NCBI RefSeq assembly: GCF_003076275.1
Contig: NZ_CP029064.1
Coordinates: 434,001 to 498,000 of the forward strand
DNA: 64,000 bases
Direction: 5' to 3'
Source: Microbulbifer sp. A4B17
GTDB lineage: Bacteria > Pseudomonadota > Gammaproteobacteria > Pseudomonadales > Cellvibrionaceae
Positions 10,386-18,964 of the stretch are shown here, piece after piece. Numbering within the stretch: position 1 is the stretch's first letter; every line of letters begins with the position of its first letter. The notes beneath the pieces are model-generated. The model was not told where the DNA came from, searched no databases, and worked only from the letters and a program-made list of their open reading frames with translations. Both the position numbers and the translations under genes were made by a program.

Positions 10386-10817
10386 CTATTTCCAATACTC
10401 GATAATTCTGGAAACTTGATCACCCTCAAATTCAAAAATTGATAAGTGATTGGAAGTGACACCTTTATAGGTTTGTTGTCGCTCAAGTGAGACTGCTTTG
10501 TAGCCAGTAATAATTGATATTATTTTATATCTTGTATCGGTCATTTAATATTCTCCCTCCTTTAAATACTTTATAGAGTTATTATATAGATGCTCTCTGG
10601 TATAGGTGCCACCATAGACTTCATGAGTATAAGTGAAGTCGTCTGTGTAGTGAGAAAATAGTGTGTCGATGTCATTGATAGTAGACCCTTTCATAAGTAC
10701 TTTGTTTTGTAAGTCATTAATAAGGGCCGCTTTTTTCTCTAGTTCTTCTTTTGTTAATTCTGAGGATATTGCCGGTGATGCTAGTATAAAAAATAACAGT
10801 ACTGTTAGTGTTTTCAT
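10386..10817 (-). pseudogene. exported NTF2/SnoaL-like protein with an in-frame stop
   Basis: The frame opens with a signal peptide (MKTLTVLLFFILASPAIS) and continues as an NTF2-like fold: a helix (LTKEELEKKAALINDLQNKV), DIDTLFSHYTDDFTYTHE and the strand VYGGTYTREHLY. A TAA at 10545-10547 stops it at residue 90. The same frame continues beyond the stop with MTDTRYKIISIITGYKA, VSLERQQTYKGVTS and FEFEGDQVSRIIEYWK to a TAG at 10386. These are the remaining strands of the fold. The full product would be about 142 residues. It is either a recent nonsense mutation, a sequencing error, or a split protein; there is no frame loss. Confidence 0.75.
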
Positions 10818-10993
10818 GTTGATTTCTCGTATTATTATTTATCTATTGTTAATAATTTTTTGTCTTCGTGACAATTTTAACTGGTCGCCCTGAAATTTTC
10901 TTGTGTTCTTTTTCATTTCGACTTGTTTGCTGCTCAACTTGTCGATTAGTTTATAGATATTGATTTTTATATGAATTTCAAGATTGTAGGTTA

Positions 10994-12898
10994 TTAATTA
11001 TTTACTGTTTTAGGAATCAACACCCTAAATGGCCGCATCATATCGTAGTCTTCATGGGAGAGTAGGTGGCAGTGCCATACATATAGACCTTCGCGATCAA
11101 AGCGCGCAATTACCCGGGTCACTTGGCCGGGAAGAGCGATCACTGTATCTTTGGGGCCACTTTCTTCTGGCTGTGGTGGAAGAGGTTTTCCCTGTAGAGA
11201 TTCTATTTCCAACCGTGCTCCCTGAAATACTTCACCGGTGTGCATAAATTTCTGCGGCTTGGCAATAAGTTTTCCTTTAAAAGGCTGGCGATCCAGTACC
11301 TGGAATTCCACCAGGTGAATATGGATAGGGTGGGCCGATACGGTGGGGTTGTATATTTCCCAGATCTCTACGGCGTTGTGCTGGATTATTTCTGTAGTAG
11401 GGTCCTTAAAAAATAGGGAACCCTCCTTTACTGGACCTAACATGAGCAAGTTGCGGCCGTAGGGATCGTCCAACCGGTAGGTGGCAAGTTGTCGTGTACG
11501 GCTGGCATGGTTAAGCCTATTAAGGGGCGCGCGCAAGGGAGTATTTAGGGTGAGTTTTAAATCTCCAATGGTATTTTTAATCTCTGATTTCTTTTTATCA
11601 GAAGGGGCGTTTGTAGATATCGGAGCAATATGGAATTGTAGGATCTGGCCTGTAGTATTTGGATCGGTAGCTGGTGTGATGCCGCCGCGCCCATCGCTTA
11701 ATACGCGTTTACCATCCGGGTTATAGACAAGTGGAATTGAACTCTTTGGGTTGTTGGCTTCCACAAACCCTTTAAAAGGGACATCCGGTCCAAAGTTCTG
11801 CAGTGTCAGTTTACGCCCTTCATAACCACTGAAATCTACTAAAACATCTGCCCGCTCTGCGGGCGCCAATACCAGCTCGTTCAGCTGTACTGGGTAATCA
11901 AGAAAGCCGCCGTCGCCACCGACCTGCACAAGGGGGGGCTCTGCGTCGATCCTAAGTATCAGTGTTCGGGTATCGGATGCGTTGAGTAACCGCAATCGAT
12001 AGACGTGTGGAGTGACGCTGACTTTGGGCCAGGTCATACCGTTTACCAGAATAAAATTGCCAAAAAACTCGTCGAGATGGGACGGATTAGGCCAATTGGC
12101 TTTAACTGCTTCATGGGAAACCGGTGATGGAGGCTGGCCCCTCCGGCCAGGAAAATACAGCTGCCCATCGGAGCTAAATAAGCTGTCTGTAATAGCGGCC
12201 ACTAAAGTGCGATCTTCTGCGGGGAGCAGTTTTTCCTGAATGAGGCGATCTTCATTGTTATCGCCAACCAGGTAAAAACCGAATAGACCTGCGTAAACAT
12301 TAAGGCGCGTCATGCCCAGGGTGTGGTCGTGGTACCAGATAGTGGCGGCATCCTGGGAGTTGTCGTACTCGTAAATCCTTTTCTCAAATAATGGTCCCGT
12401 CTCACGATAATTACGGGTGTACCAAGCGAGGGGGTTGCCGTCACTTTTCCACTCTGTATGCCCGCCGTGAAGATGGATAACCATAGGCACAGCTTTGGGA
12501 TCTTCTACGTCGGCGAGGTGAATGGATCGATCCACAGGAAATAGATGCGGTCCCGGTAGCTTATTGGCCCAGTGTACAAATACCGGTTGGCCCTCCCGGG
12601 CACGAATAGTAGGGCCGGGAGAGTGGATGCGACCTGCATATTCAAAACCCCAGGCCTTTGTCATTAAACGTTTGCCATCCTTATCCCGTAGCCCCATCCA
12701 AACTTGAGTGGGGCGGGCGGGTAGCTTAATCGGGGCTGAGCCCTGAGGGCGGATTTCTATGGGTATAGGTAGTTCATTGACGAACTTATCCACAGTTGCT
12801 GGATCCAGCAGTCGCAGGGGTGTTGCTTTAGCCACATCTTCAGCAGCAGTCAGGGCAAGGGGGATTAACAACAGCAGGGAAAAGATTACCCGAAACAT
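10994..12898 (-). CDS. CotA-like multicopper oxidase, exported
   Basis: Oxidises phenolic or metal substrates with reduction of oxygen to water, probably in the periplasm; the substrate is not predictable. The 634 residues begin with a signal peptide (MFRVIFSLLLLIPLALTAAE) and form three cupredoxin domains. All four copper motifs are present: HLHGGH at 142-147, WYHDH at 188-192, HPIHIH at 523-528 and HCHLLSH at 609-615. The last is followed by EDYDMM, which supplies the axial Met. WYHDHTLGMTRLNVYAGL and HEDYDMMRP are typical of the CotA/bilirubin-oxidase branch. A 3' fragment of a second copy lies at 7695-8174. Confidence 0.9.
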   Translation of the reverse strand: MFRVIFSLLLLIPLALTAAEDVAKATPLRLLDPATVDKFVNELPIPIEIRPQGSAPIKLPARPTQVWMGLRDKDGKRLMTKAWGFEYAGRIHSPGPTIRAREGQPVFVHWANKLPGPHLFPVDRSIHLADVEDPKAVPMVIHLHGGHTEWKSDGNPLAWYTRNYRETGPLFEKRIYEYDNSQDAATIWYHDHTLGMTRLNVYAGLFGFYLVGDNNEDRLIQEKLLPAEDRTLVAAITDSLFSSDGQLYFPGRRGQPPSPVSHEAVKANWPNPSHLDEFFGNFILVNGMTWPKVSVTPHVYRLRLLNASDTRTLILRIDAEPPLVQVGGDGGFLDYPVQLNELVLAPAERADVLVDFSGYEGRKLTLQNFGPDVPFKGFVEANNPKSSIPLVYNPDGKRVLSDGRGGITPATDPNTTGQILQFHIAPISTNAPSDKKKSEIKNTIGDLKLTLNTPLRAPLNRLNHASRTRQLATYRLDDPYGRNLLMLGPVKEGSLFFKDPTTEIIQHNAVEIWEIYNPTVSAHPIHIHLVEFQVLDRQPFKGKLIAKPQKFMHTGEVFQGARLEIESLQGKPLPPQPEESGPKDTVIALPGQVTRVIARFDREGLYVWHCHLLSHEDYDMMRPFRVLIPKTVNN

Positions 12899-13015
12899 TG
12901 GCTGTTTTTAGCAGTAAGTATTTAACAGTCAAGTATAGGTAAACAGACGGTTTCGGTGGCGTTATCTGGGGGGTAGGGAAGGGCGCACAGGGCCCTTACC
13001 CGATGCGATGCTTCA

Positions 13016-13927
13016 CTAGATAAAGCGATTGATCGCCGTTTTGGCATTGTCCTGATAGGTTGGGTTGTCCAGGTCCGGGAAAAGCTTTCGCTGCTCGCCA
13101 AGAGGTCCAGTTAATCCGCGTTCACTACCGTAAAAGATACCTGTGCGGAAGGATGTATCCAGCAGGGCATCGATATAGCGTTTGGCGCCTACTTCGACTT
13201 TATGGACTTTGCCCAATAGCAGCATAATCCGCATCATTCCCTTCATCATATATTGTTTGAATAACGACAGCGTATTAAAGCCCTCTGTACCTACAGTGGC
13301 CCCCGGACTCATGGTTACGAAGCGGATATGGGGGAATTCCCGAGCCATGGAGGACATCCACAGGGCGCCCATATACTTTATCGGACCATAGGGTACCGTA
13401 GCGTCTTTGGTGCTTGCATAGAGTTCACCTTCACAGATCTGCATAAACTCCTCCACAGAGGCGCTTTTCAGCTTTGGTCTCTTCATGCCCATCTCTTTTA
13501 CACCGCGAGCGGCCTCAGAGCCGGCGTAGATAGCAGCCTGGGTTAACTTATTGGCTTTCAGCAACTCGTTAGTCAGTAGTGCATGCCCGAGCAGGTTGAC
13601 GGCGAAAATTTGTGTGACTCCCTCAGGGGTCTTGTTGTAAAACTCTTTCCCCCCGGTACCGCCAGCATTCATAACCAGAGCATCAATCGGGGAGTCCAGG
13701 TTCTTAACTGCCTCTTTCACGGATTGTTGATCCGCGACATCGATAAGCAATACTTCGAAGATATTCCTGCCTGTTTCCGACACCAGCTCGGCCTGGGCTT
13801 CCTTGGCTTTGTGCAGATTGCGGCACCCGAGATAGATCTTGTTAATCTGCTGGTACTCCGCCAGTTGCTTGGCGCACTCCCTACCTAAGCCTGCATTCGC
13901 TCCGGTAATCAAAACACTCTTAATCAT
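13016..13927 (-). CDS. short-chain dehydrogenase/reductase
   Basis: NAD(P)-dependent oxidoreductase of the SDR superfamily; the substrate is unknown. I chose the ATG at 13927 (MIKSVLITGAN), which puts the Rossmann motif TGANAGLG at the N-terminus as usual; the frame from 14026 adds 33 residues not typical of SDRs. The 303-residue protein has NAG (VMNAGG), a Ser in YAGSEAARG and the catalytic YGPIK (YxxxK). The end resembles plant protochlorophyllide-reductase-like SDRs (FYGSERGLTGPLGEQ). It is divergent from the DUF4345 gene, with a long inverted repeat between the two. Confidence 0.85.
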   Translation of the reverse strand: MIKSVLITGANAGLGRECAKQLAEYQQINKIYLGCRNLHKAKEAQAELVSETGRNIFEVLLIDVADQQSVKEAVKNLDSPIDALVMNAGGTGGKEFYNKTPEGVTQIFAVNLLGHALLTNELLKANKLTQAAIYAGSEAARGVKEMGMKRPKLKSASVEEFMQICEGELYASTKDATVPYGPIKYMGALWMSSMAREFPHIRFVTMSPGATVGTEGFNTLSLFKQYMMKGMMRIMLLLGKVHKVEVGAKRYIDALLDTSFRTGIFYGSERGLTGPLGEQRKLFPDLDNPTYQDNAKTAINRFI

Positions 13928-14017
13928 CTTTCTGTCTCTGTGGATATTGGGAACTGGTGCCCGGATATTGATATACCCGGCTGTTGTAGGGAAAGATAAG
14001 CGATTAAGCGCCTCGTC

Positions 14018-14072
14018 TTTTGACATTTCTTGCTGTCTTAGTGGGATACCAAGACCGCAAGAAATATCAAAA
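14018..14072. promoter_or_regulatory. 22-base inverted repeat in a divergent promoter region
   Basis: Arms at 14018-14039 and 14051-14072 are complementary at 20 of 22 positions around an 11-base centre; the core arm is ATTTCTTGC. It lies between the divergent SDR gene (start 13927) and DUF4345 gene (start 14137). A dyad this long in this place is most likely an operator for a dimeric repressor or activator, possibly covering both promoters. Alternatively it could form an mRNA hairpin in a long SDR leader. Confidence 0.55.
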
Positions 14073-14136
14073 ATAGGGCCTTACTGACCAATATGATTAG
14101 GTCATCTTTTCAAATACGGCAAACTAAGGTGACACT

Positions 14137-14568
14137 ATGAATCAGGCGAGTTCTATAGAAAGAAAAATTTTCCAATTGTTAGTGGTAGCGCTGGCGGTGA
14201 TCTGTTTTGTACCCGGTGGTATCAGTGCATTTGGAGGTCTGAACGGCAGTGCTGCCCTGAGTGGTGGTGCTATGATTTTTGGCCCGGATAGCCCCTTGAG
14301 AGGATTTGGGGATAATCAATATCGATTTGCCTTTGGTGTTTTCTTTGCCCAAGGGTTGGTTCTACTGTATTTCCTGAGCAATATCGAAAAACATAAAGCA
14401 CTATTTTACTTCGTAGCTTTATCCCTCTTTATTGGCGGTCTGGGGCGCTTAAGCAATATTCTGGAATTTGGATTGGTGGATGATCAGGTCTTACCGCCTA
14501 CGATTATTGAGCTTGCGATAGTTCCACTTCTGGTTTTTTGGCATAGGCGAGTGGCCTCTCAACGTTAG
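14137..14568 (+). CDS. DUF4345-type membrane protein
   Basis: A 143-residue integral membrane protein with four hydrophobic segments at roughly residues 11-33, 64-83, 88-108 and 121-136. The loop GPDSPLRGFGDNQYRFAFGVFFAQGL is characteristic of the DUF4345 family, small proteins of unknown function often found beside oxidoreductases and AraC or TetR regulators. It starts a co-directional set with DUF1330 and AraC genes. It is transcribed away from the SDR gene, which shares the control region with the inverted repeat. The family assignment is from memory of its pattern. Confidence 0.7.
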   Translation: MNQASSIERKIFQLLVVALAVICFVPGGISAFGGLNGSAALSGGAMIFGPDSPLRGFGDNQYRFAFGVFFAQGLVLLYFLSNIEKHKALFYFVALSLFIGGLGRLSNILEFGLVDDQVLPPTIIELAIVPLLVFWHRRVASQR

Positions 14569-14626
14569 TTATTAGAAGTTCTTAGTTAAGCAACTAAAAA
14601 TCATTTATGCTTAAGAGGTTATTACT

Positions 14627-14929
14627 TTGTTACCAGTATTTTTACATATAGAGTCCTCACCAAACTTACAGGAATCGCAGGCTTTTCAGCAGTATATAGG
14701 TTTGGCTCCGCAATTAATGCAACAGTATGGGGGGGTGCCTATTGCCTCTTATGATGTGGAAGAGGCCCTGGACGGAGGTCGGTCACCGAAGGCATTTGTT
14801 GTGGTATCTTTTCCGGATCGGGAGGCGATCTATGCATTCTTCAATGATCCAGCCTACCAGGCGATTATCCCTTTGAGGGACAAGGCATTTGCCCATTTAC
14901 GCTTTTTTATCACTAGTGAAAGAATTTGA
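14627..14929 (+). CDS. DUF1330-like small cytoplasmic protein
   Basis: A 100-residue protein of the dimeric ferredoxin-like (alpha/beta barrel) type. The tell-tale pattern is ...GGRSPKAFVVVSFPDREAIYAFFNDPAYQAIIPLRDKAF, matching DUF1330 (a conserved xPxxLVVIEFPS....W..SPEYQ.....R type motif). I accept the TTG start at 14627 because AAGAGG precedes it by about 9 bases and no ATG follows before the first strand. The role in the cell is unknown. It lies 58 bases after the DUF4345 gene and 80 bases before the AraC regulator. Confidence 0.7.
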   Translation: MLPVFLHIESSPNLQESQAFQQYIGLAPQLMQQYGGVPIASYDVEEALDGGRSPKAFVVVSFPDREAIYAFFNDPAYQAIIPLRDKAFAHLRFFITSERI

Positions 14930-15009
14930 TTTAAAGGCAAGCTAAACCGGAAAAGTATTGCTCGAAAATCTCACCGTCCCAACGTAAACAGGTAGGAAAG
15001 GAGCCTCAT

Positions 15010-15864
15010 ATGCAACGATTTTTTAAAAGTATCAACTTCGTAGAGCAACATCTATACGACAAAATTTCTGTTCACGAAATTGCCGCTGCCTCTCATTACT
15101 CCACCTACCACTTCAGCCGTATTTTTAAGGCATTAGTGGGGGACTCACCGAAAGAGTATTTGCGTAAGCGCCGATTAACCGTCGCCGCAAAGAGGTTGTT
15201 GAGTGAAGATATTGGTATTCTTGAGCTTGCGATGGAGTGCCAATTTGATTCCCAAGAAGCGTTTACTCGCGCGTTTAAAGCTTTATTTAATGTAACCCCG
15301 GCGCAGTATCGAAAGCAGCAAGACCCTTTCCGGTTGCTATATAAAGATCAATTTAGCCCCCATATGCTGCATTTTTTGCAAAATGAGTTATCCATGGAGC
15401 CACAAATTATTTCGCGCCCAGCGATGCAATTGGTGGGGGTAGTGCAGGAATACGATCATGAAAATCTCAGCTTGCCAAAGCTCTGGTCTGCATTTCGGCC
15501 TTACAGGGATAAAATCCCCAATCGTATCAGCGATGAATCTTTTGGCATCTATGAATGTTATGAAGAAGCGGGTGATGAAATTCAGTTTAAGTATGTCTGC
15601 TGTGCGCCGGTTGCCGACCTGACTCAGGTACCCGAGGGAATGGTGGCGCGGGAACTACCGGAGCAGCTATATGCAAAATTTGTTCACCGCGGATCTATTA
15701 CCACCCTGGAACAGACATTGAAGTATATTTGGGGAAGCTGGCTGCCAAAGTCCAATTACGACTATATCGAGAGGCCGGACTTCGAGCTGTACCCACCCAG
15801 ATACCAGGTTACCAGCCCGACAGCGGAAATGTATCTTCATATCCCGGTCAAAGAAAGGCTATAA
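15010..15864 (+). CDS. AraC-family regulator with GyrI-like effector domain
   Basis: Transcription factor of 284 residues. The N-terminal 105 residues are the two helix-turn-helix units of AraC (IAAASHYSTYHFSRIFKALVGDSPKEYLRKRRL, then LAMECQFDSQEAFTRAFKALFNVTPAQYR). Residues 125-284 form a GyrI-like (SOUL/BmrR) small-molecule binding domain (MQLVGVVQEYD...FGIYECYEEAGDEIQFKYVCCAPV...YAKFVHRGS). This N-HTH/C-GyrI order is as in Rob. The start has a good AGGAAAGGAG 6-8 bases upstream. It probably senses a hydrophobic compound and may control the neighbouring SDR, DUF4345 and DUF1330 genes. Confidence 0.88.
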   Translation: MQRFFKSINFVEQHLYDKISVHEIAAASHYSTYHFSRIFKALVGDSPKEYLRKRRLTVAAKRLLSEDIGILELAMECQFDSQEAFTRAFKALFNVTPAQYRKQQDPFRLLYKDQFSPHMLHFLQNELSMEPQIISRPAMQLVGVVQEYDHENLSLPKLWSAFRPYRDKIPNRISDESFGIYECYEEAGDEIQFKYVCCAPVADLTQVPEGMVARELPEQLYAKFVHRGSITTLEQTLKYIWGSWLPKSNYDYIERPDFELYPPRYQVTSPTAEMYLHIPVKERL

Positions 15865-15889
15865 TCGCTTGGCAATAGCGTATTTTTCG

Positions 15890-16480
15890 CTACTCAATCT
15901 TTTCGGTTGCCTGACCCGCGTTGTATCGGTAATGCCCGGTAATTTTGAAGGAAAACAGCATATCTTCCAGCACGGGTCCAGCCCCGATATTGTGTGCGAT
16001 CAAGTACCGGTTGGTTTTTTGTGAACGTTTCGCAGTCACAATACCGATATGCGGTAAATTACCAGGCAGCATCCAGGTAACGATGTCCCCTGGCAGATAA
16101 TCCTCTGCCTTGTCACTTATTGAGAGCGATTGCCCTTTGCGGGTAAAAAAAACCTGTAGATTGGGTACTCGCCGGTGATCAATATTTTTATCTGGCCTGG
16201 AAAGTCCTCATATGCGTTTAGACGGGTAGGCTTGAAAATGAACCGATATATCCTCGTGAACTTCTTTTTGCAAATCGATCCCCAGCTCCCTATATGATCG
16301 AATCACTACGTCGGTAAAAACACCGGCATCAGCCGGCACATCTCCATTTGGATAGGGGATCGACACATAAGCAGGATCGTAGCGCACCTTATGATAGGTT
16401 CGCTCCAGAGCAGCTTCGGCTAAAGTTATATTTTGTGCATAACTGGAGGCTGAGAGTAAGGTGCTGAGCAAGAGAGGCAT
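15890..16480 (-). pseudogene. DUF1287 exported protein with an in-frame TGA
   Basis: The frame starts with a signal peptide (MPLLLSTLLSASSYAQ) and carries the DUF1287 sequence AALERTYHKVRYDPAYVSIPYPNGDVP, GVFTDVVIRSYRELGIDLQ and YPSKRI. A TGA at 16208-16210 stops it there. The same frame continues GLSRPDKNIDHRRVPNLQVFF, YLPGDIVTWMLPGNLPHIGIV and HNIGAGPVLEDMLFSFKITGHYRY to 15890. The family normally has Trp at the stop position (RIWGL), so a single TGG to TGA change explains it. DUF1287 proteins are NlpC/P60-like in fold; GVFTDVV has Phe where the family usually has Cys, a second sign of decay. Full length would be 196 residues. Confidence 0.82.
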
Positions 16481-16775
16481 CAGCTTAAACTTATCTCCAG
16501 AGATCTTTAAAATTATATTGATAATCCTACTCCTACCCCATCGAATTTTTATCCTACAATAGACCAATAAAATGATCAGATATAATGATTGATTAAACAT
16601 TTAAAGTGAAGATAAAATTTAGGTAGAGTTCACACTACTCGCGGATAAGTTGTACGTTTGTTCTATGCTTGAATGTTTGATGGATGTTCAAGATTACTTG
16701 TTTACCTGTCTGTGTGTGAATTGCTCTGATGCTTATTTAGATATCTGAATTGTTGTAAATTTAAGGATTAAATTA

Positions 16776-17113
16776 ATGAGAGCTTTTATTGCATTTTTTC
16801 TGCTGTTTGTATTCTCAAATGCTAATGCTGCTGGTTGGATAAGTAATGATGGGAGTGCAAAATAGATTTTATAAATACGGAATCTGATATTGTTCGTATT
16901 TCATTTACCGCCGACGAGTATGGAAACCCTGATGAATGTGTGAGTGCTGAATATGCAATTTTAGAGAGCACTAACCCTATGTTTAATCAACATTATTCTT
17001 TATTGATGTCAGCTTTTGTAGCTAAAAAATCGATAAGAATTTATGGGGATGGTTGTTGGGTGGGATGGAATTCATCATATCCTGTCATAACTGCACTTTA
17101 TATTTTAGATTGA
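16776..17113 (+). pseudogene. small exported protein, family A (copy 3), frameshifted
   Basis: The ATG at 16776 begins a good signal peptide (MRAFIAFFLLFVFSNANAAGWISNDG), but the frame hits TAG at 16863. From about 16855 another frame reads CKIDFINTESDIVRISF, DECVSAEYAILES, LLMSAFVAKKSIRIYGDGC and ends YPVITALYILD at 17113. The signal peptide and mature body belong together, so one base has been lost near the run of A at 16858-16862. The body has the same Cys, helix, strand, Cys, strand order as the proteins at 6313-6681 and 6805-7131. Uncorrected it makes only a 29-residue peptide. Confidence 0.72.
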
Positions 17114-17152
17114 TTTTGAAGGTTGCTTTGCATTGAAGTAAGTTAAAAGTGG

Positions 17153-17191
17153 AGGTTGCCCCCCCGCCCTTAAGAGTACAGGGGGTAACCT
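17153..17191 (+). terminator. stem-loop after the frameshifted small gene
   Basis: An 11-pair stem (AGGTTGCCCCC with GGGGGTAACCT, one G-T pair) around a 17-base loop, followed by only a short T-run. It lies 40 bases after the stop of the small exported gene and could end its transcript. Confidence 0.45.
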
Positions 17192-17440
17192 TGGCTTCCT
17201 CATGCTGGTATGTCGGTCTATATCAACAATTTGGATATTCTTTTACTTCTGTCACAGTATAATTTTTGATGTGTTTTTAAGTGCGGGATTTGGTAAATTC
17301 TTGTTCTCGCCGGAATTATGAGGAGAATAATATTTTGGATTATTGGTCCGTTTTTATAAGTTGCGTGTGCGGCTTAAGTAGTCACTACTTTAACATTTGA
17401 TCAATAGTTATCAGTCAGTATTCTGACAATATCAGATATC
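17192..17440. other. AT-rich stretch without a gene
   Basis: About 250 bases, or about 330 counting the stem-loop region before it, between the frameshifted gene and the DUF1287 remnant. I see no coding frame, RNA gene or repeat. Confidence 0.5.
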
Positions 17441-17449
17441 TATATTGAG

Positions 17450-17850
17450 CCCTTCGCAGTCATAATTCTGATATACGGCAAATTTCTGGGCGGTATCCAG
17501 GTAACGATATCTCAAGGCAGGTAATCCCCAGTCTTGTCACCTATGGAGGTCGATTTCCCTTTGCGAGTTGAGTACTCGTCGGAGAGCAATATTTTTGCCC
17601 GGCCTGGAAATCCCATGATATATTCTCGTGAACTTCTTTTTGCAGATAAATCCCCAGCTTCCTGGATGACTGAATTGTCAGGTCGGTACAAACGCCCGTA
17701 TCTAATTGGTACATCTCAACTTGGGTAGGGAGTAGAGACGTATGCAGGATCGTAGCGTACCTTATGATAGGTTCGTTCCAGAACAGTTTTGTGCATAACT
17801 AATGGCAGAAATCAGGGTACCCAAAAATAGGAATATCCGTTTCACTAGGG
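17450..17850 (-). pseudogene. degraded second copy of the DUF1287 gene
   Basis: On the minus strand this stretch follows the DUF1287 gene at 15890-16480 in order, for example CGTACCTTATGATAGGTTCG at 17757-17776 against the same stretch at 16386-16405, and TATATTCTCGTGAACTTCTTTTTGCA near 17630. It carries several deletions (the run encoding VFFTRKG is missing) and frameshifts, so no long frame is left. Both the 5' end and the last third are lost. The 17534-17728 plus-strand frame is only a shadow of it. It records a duplication of DUF1287 around the frameshifted small gene. Confidence 0.8.
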
Positions 17851-17891
17851 CTCCAGTTTTTCAAGTCTAAGCTGAAATCCTATACTATCGT

Positions 17892-18830
17892 TTATTTACC
17901 CTGCAATACATCAATGACTATTTTACCTTTGGCTCTTCCTTTATTTAGGTAGTCGAGTGCTGATTGAGTTTCATGCATGGGGTAGACTCGATCAATAACC
18001 GGTTTCAAAAACCCTTTCTCAAGTAATAGAGCAAGTTCTGCGAGAGTAGCGCCACTTGGCCATGAATAGACGAGTTGAAGGTGCTGCCTCATCCTTTCAA
18101 TTAAGGTATCTGACTCTTTAGCTTTGACGGAGACTGATACTAATAGACCATGTTTGTTAAGCACTTTGGCAGACCTTTCTAATACTTCTCCGCCTAAAGA
18201 GTCGAGTACAAGGTCATAATCCTCGAGTAATTCCTCAAATTTTTCGGTTTTATAATTGATAACAGTGTCGGCACCGAGTCGTTTGACTAATGCAAAGTTG
18301 GCATCACTGGTAGTTGTGGATATGAAAGCGCCAATATATTTGGCAATTTGTATAGCGATAGTACCGACTCCACCGGAGCCGGCATGAATAAGAACTTTTT
18401 GTCCTTTCTGTAACTTTCCCACTTCAACAAGAGATTGCCAGGCTGTTAAACCTACGAGAGGAAAAGCGGCACATTCATTATTAGAGAGATTGCTGGGGCG
18501 GATAGCGGCGTCCATTGCTTTGATTGAAGTATATTCGGCAATCGTACCCGCTTGATTTGTATCGGGTCGTGCAAATATCAAATCGCCAATCTTAAAATTT
18601 CTGACAGCGCTGCCAATTTCTACTATTGTCCCAGTAACATCGTACCCGATAATATGCGGCATTTTTACAGGCATTACATTTTGTAAAGCCCCCGAGATTG
18701 CCCAGTTATCGAGGGGGTTGATACTGGCCGATTGTACCTTTACTAAAATACTATTTTTATCCGGTGAGGGTTTAGGCATCTCTGCAATTTCGATGGGACT
18801 GCCATAAGACCTGATAATAGCGGCTTGCAT
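17892..18830 (-). CDS. quinone-oxidoreductase-like MDR protein
   Basis: NADP-dependent oxidoreductase of the medium-chain dehydrogenase family, 312 residues. The N-terminal GroES-like domain opens MQAAIIRSYGSPIEIAEMPKP and contains SINPLDNWAISG. The nucleotide-binding domain has AGSGGVGTIAIQIAKYIGA near residue 150. The zinc-ligand cysteines of alcohol dehydrogenases are missing, which places it among zinc-free quinone reductase/enoyl reductase relatives. The end ALDYLNKGRAKGKIVIDV is typical. Its base composition is lower in G+C than that of the housekeeping genes. It is transcribed alone; the upstream gene ends in a terminator at 18911-18940. Confidence 0.87.
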   Translation of the reverse strand: MQAAIIRSYGSPIEIAEMPKPSPDKNSILVKVQSASINPLDNWAISGALQNVMPVKMPHIIGYDVTGTIVEIGSAVRNFKIGDLIFARPDTNQAGTIAEYTSIKAMDAAIRPSNLSNNECAAFPLVGLTAWQSLVEVGKLQKGQKVLIHAGSGGVGTIAIQIAKYIGAFISTTTSDANFALVKRLGADTVINYKTEKFEELLEDYDLVLDSLGGEVLERSAKVLNKHGLLVSVSVKAKESDTLIERMRQHLQLVYSWPSGATLAELALLLEKGFLKPVIDRVYPMHETQSALDYLNKGRAKGKIVIDVLQGK

Positions 18831-18910
18831 ATTTCACAGCTCTAAAATTAGAGGATTAAAAATTTTAGTGTGTTGAAAGACTTACTAGTTGAGTAACTGT
18901 AAAAAAATAA

Positions 18911-18940
18911 CAATTGAAAAAGGGGCCCAAAGGCCCCTTT
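18911..18940 (-). terminator. Rho-independent terminator of the small exported gene
   Basis: On the minus strand, a nine-base stem GAAAGGGGCC / GGCCCCTTT with a four-base loop followed by a run of T. It lies 25 bases after the stop of the gene at 18965-19351 and 80 bases ahead of the MDR start. Confidence 0.85.
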
Positions 18941-18964
18941 CAGCAGTAAGTATAGCCGCAATGG

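Noticed and set aside
10298..10486. Minus-strand 62-codon frame
   Set aside because: It overlaps, in another frame, the second half of the NTF2-like gene, whose sequence gives the coherent fold.
17534..17728. Plus-strand 64-codon frame
   Set aside because: It is antisense to the degraded DUF1287 copy, which accounts for the sequence.
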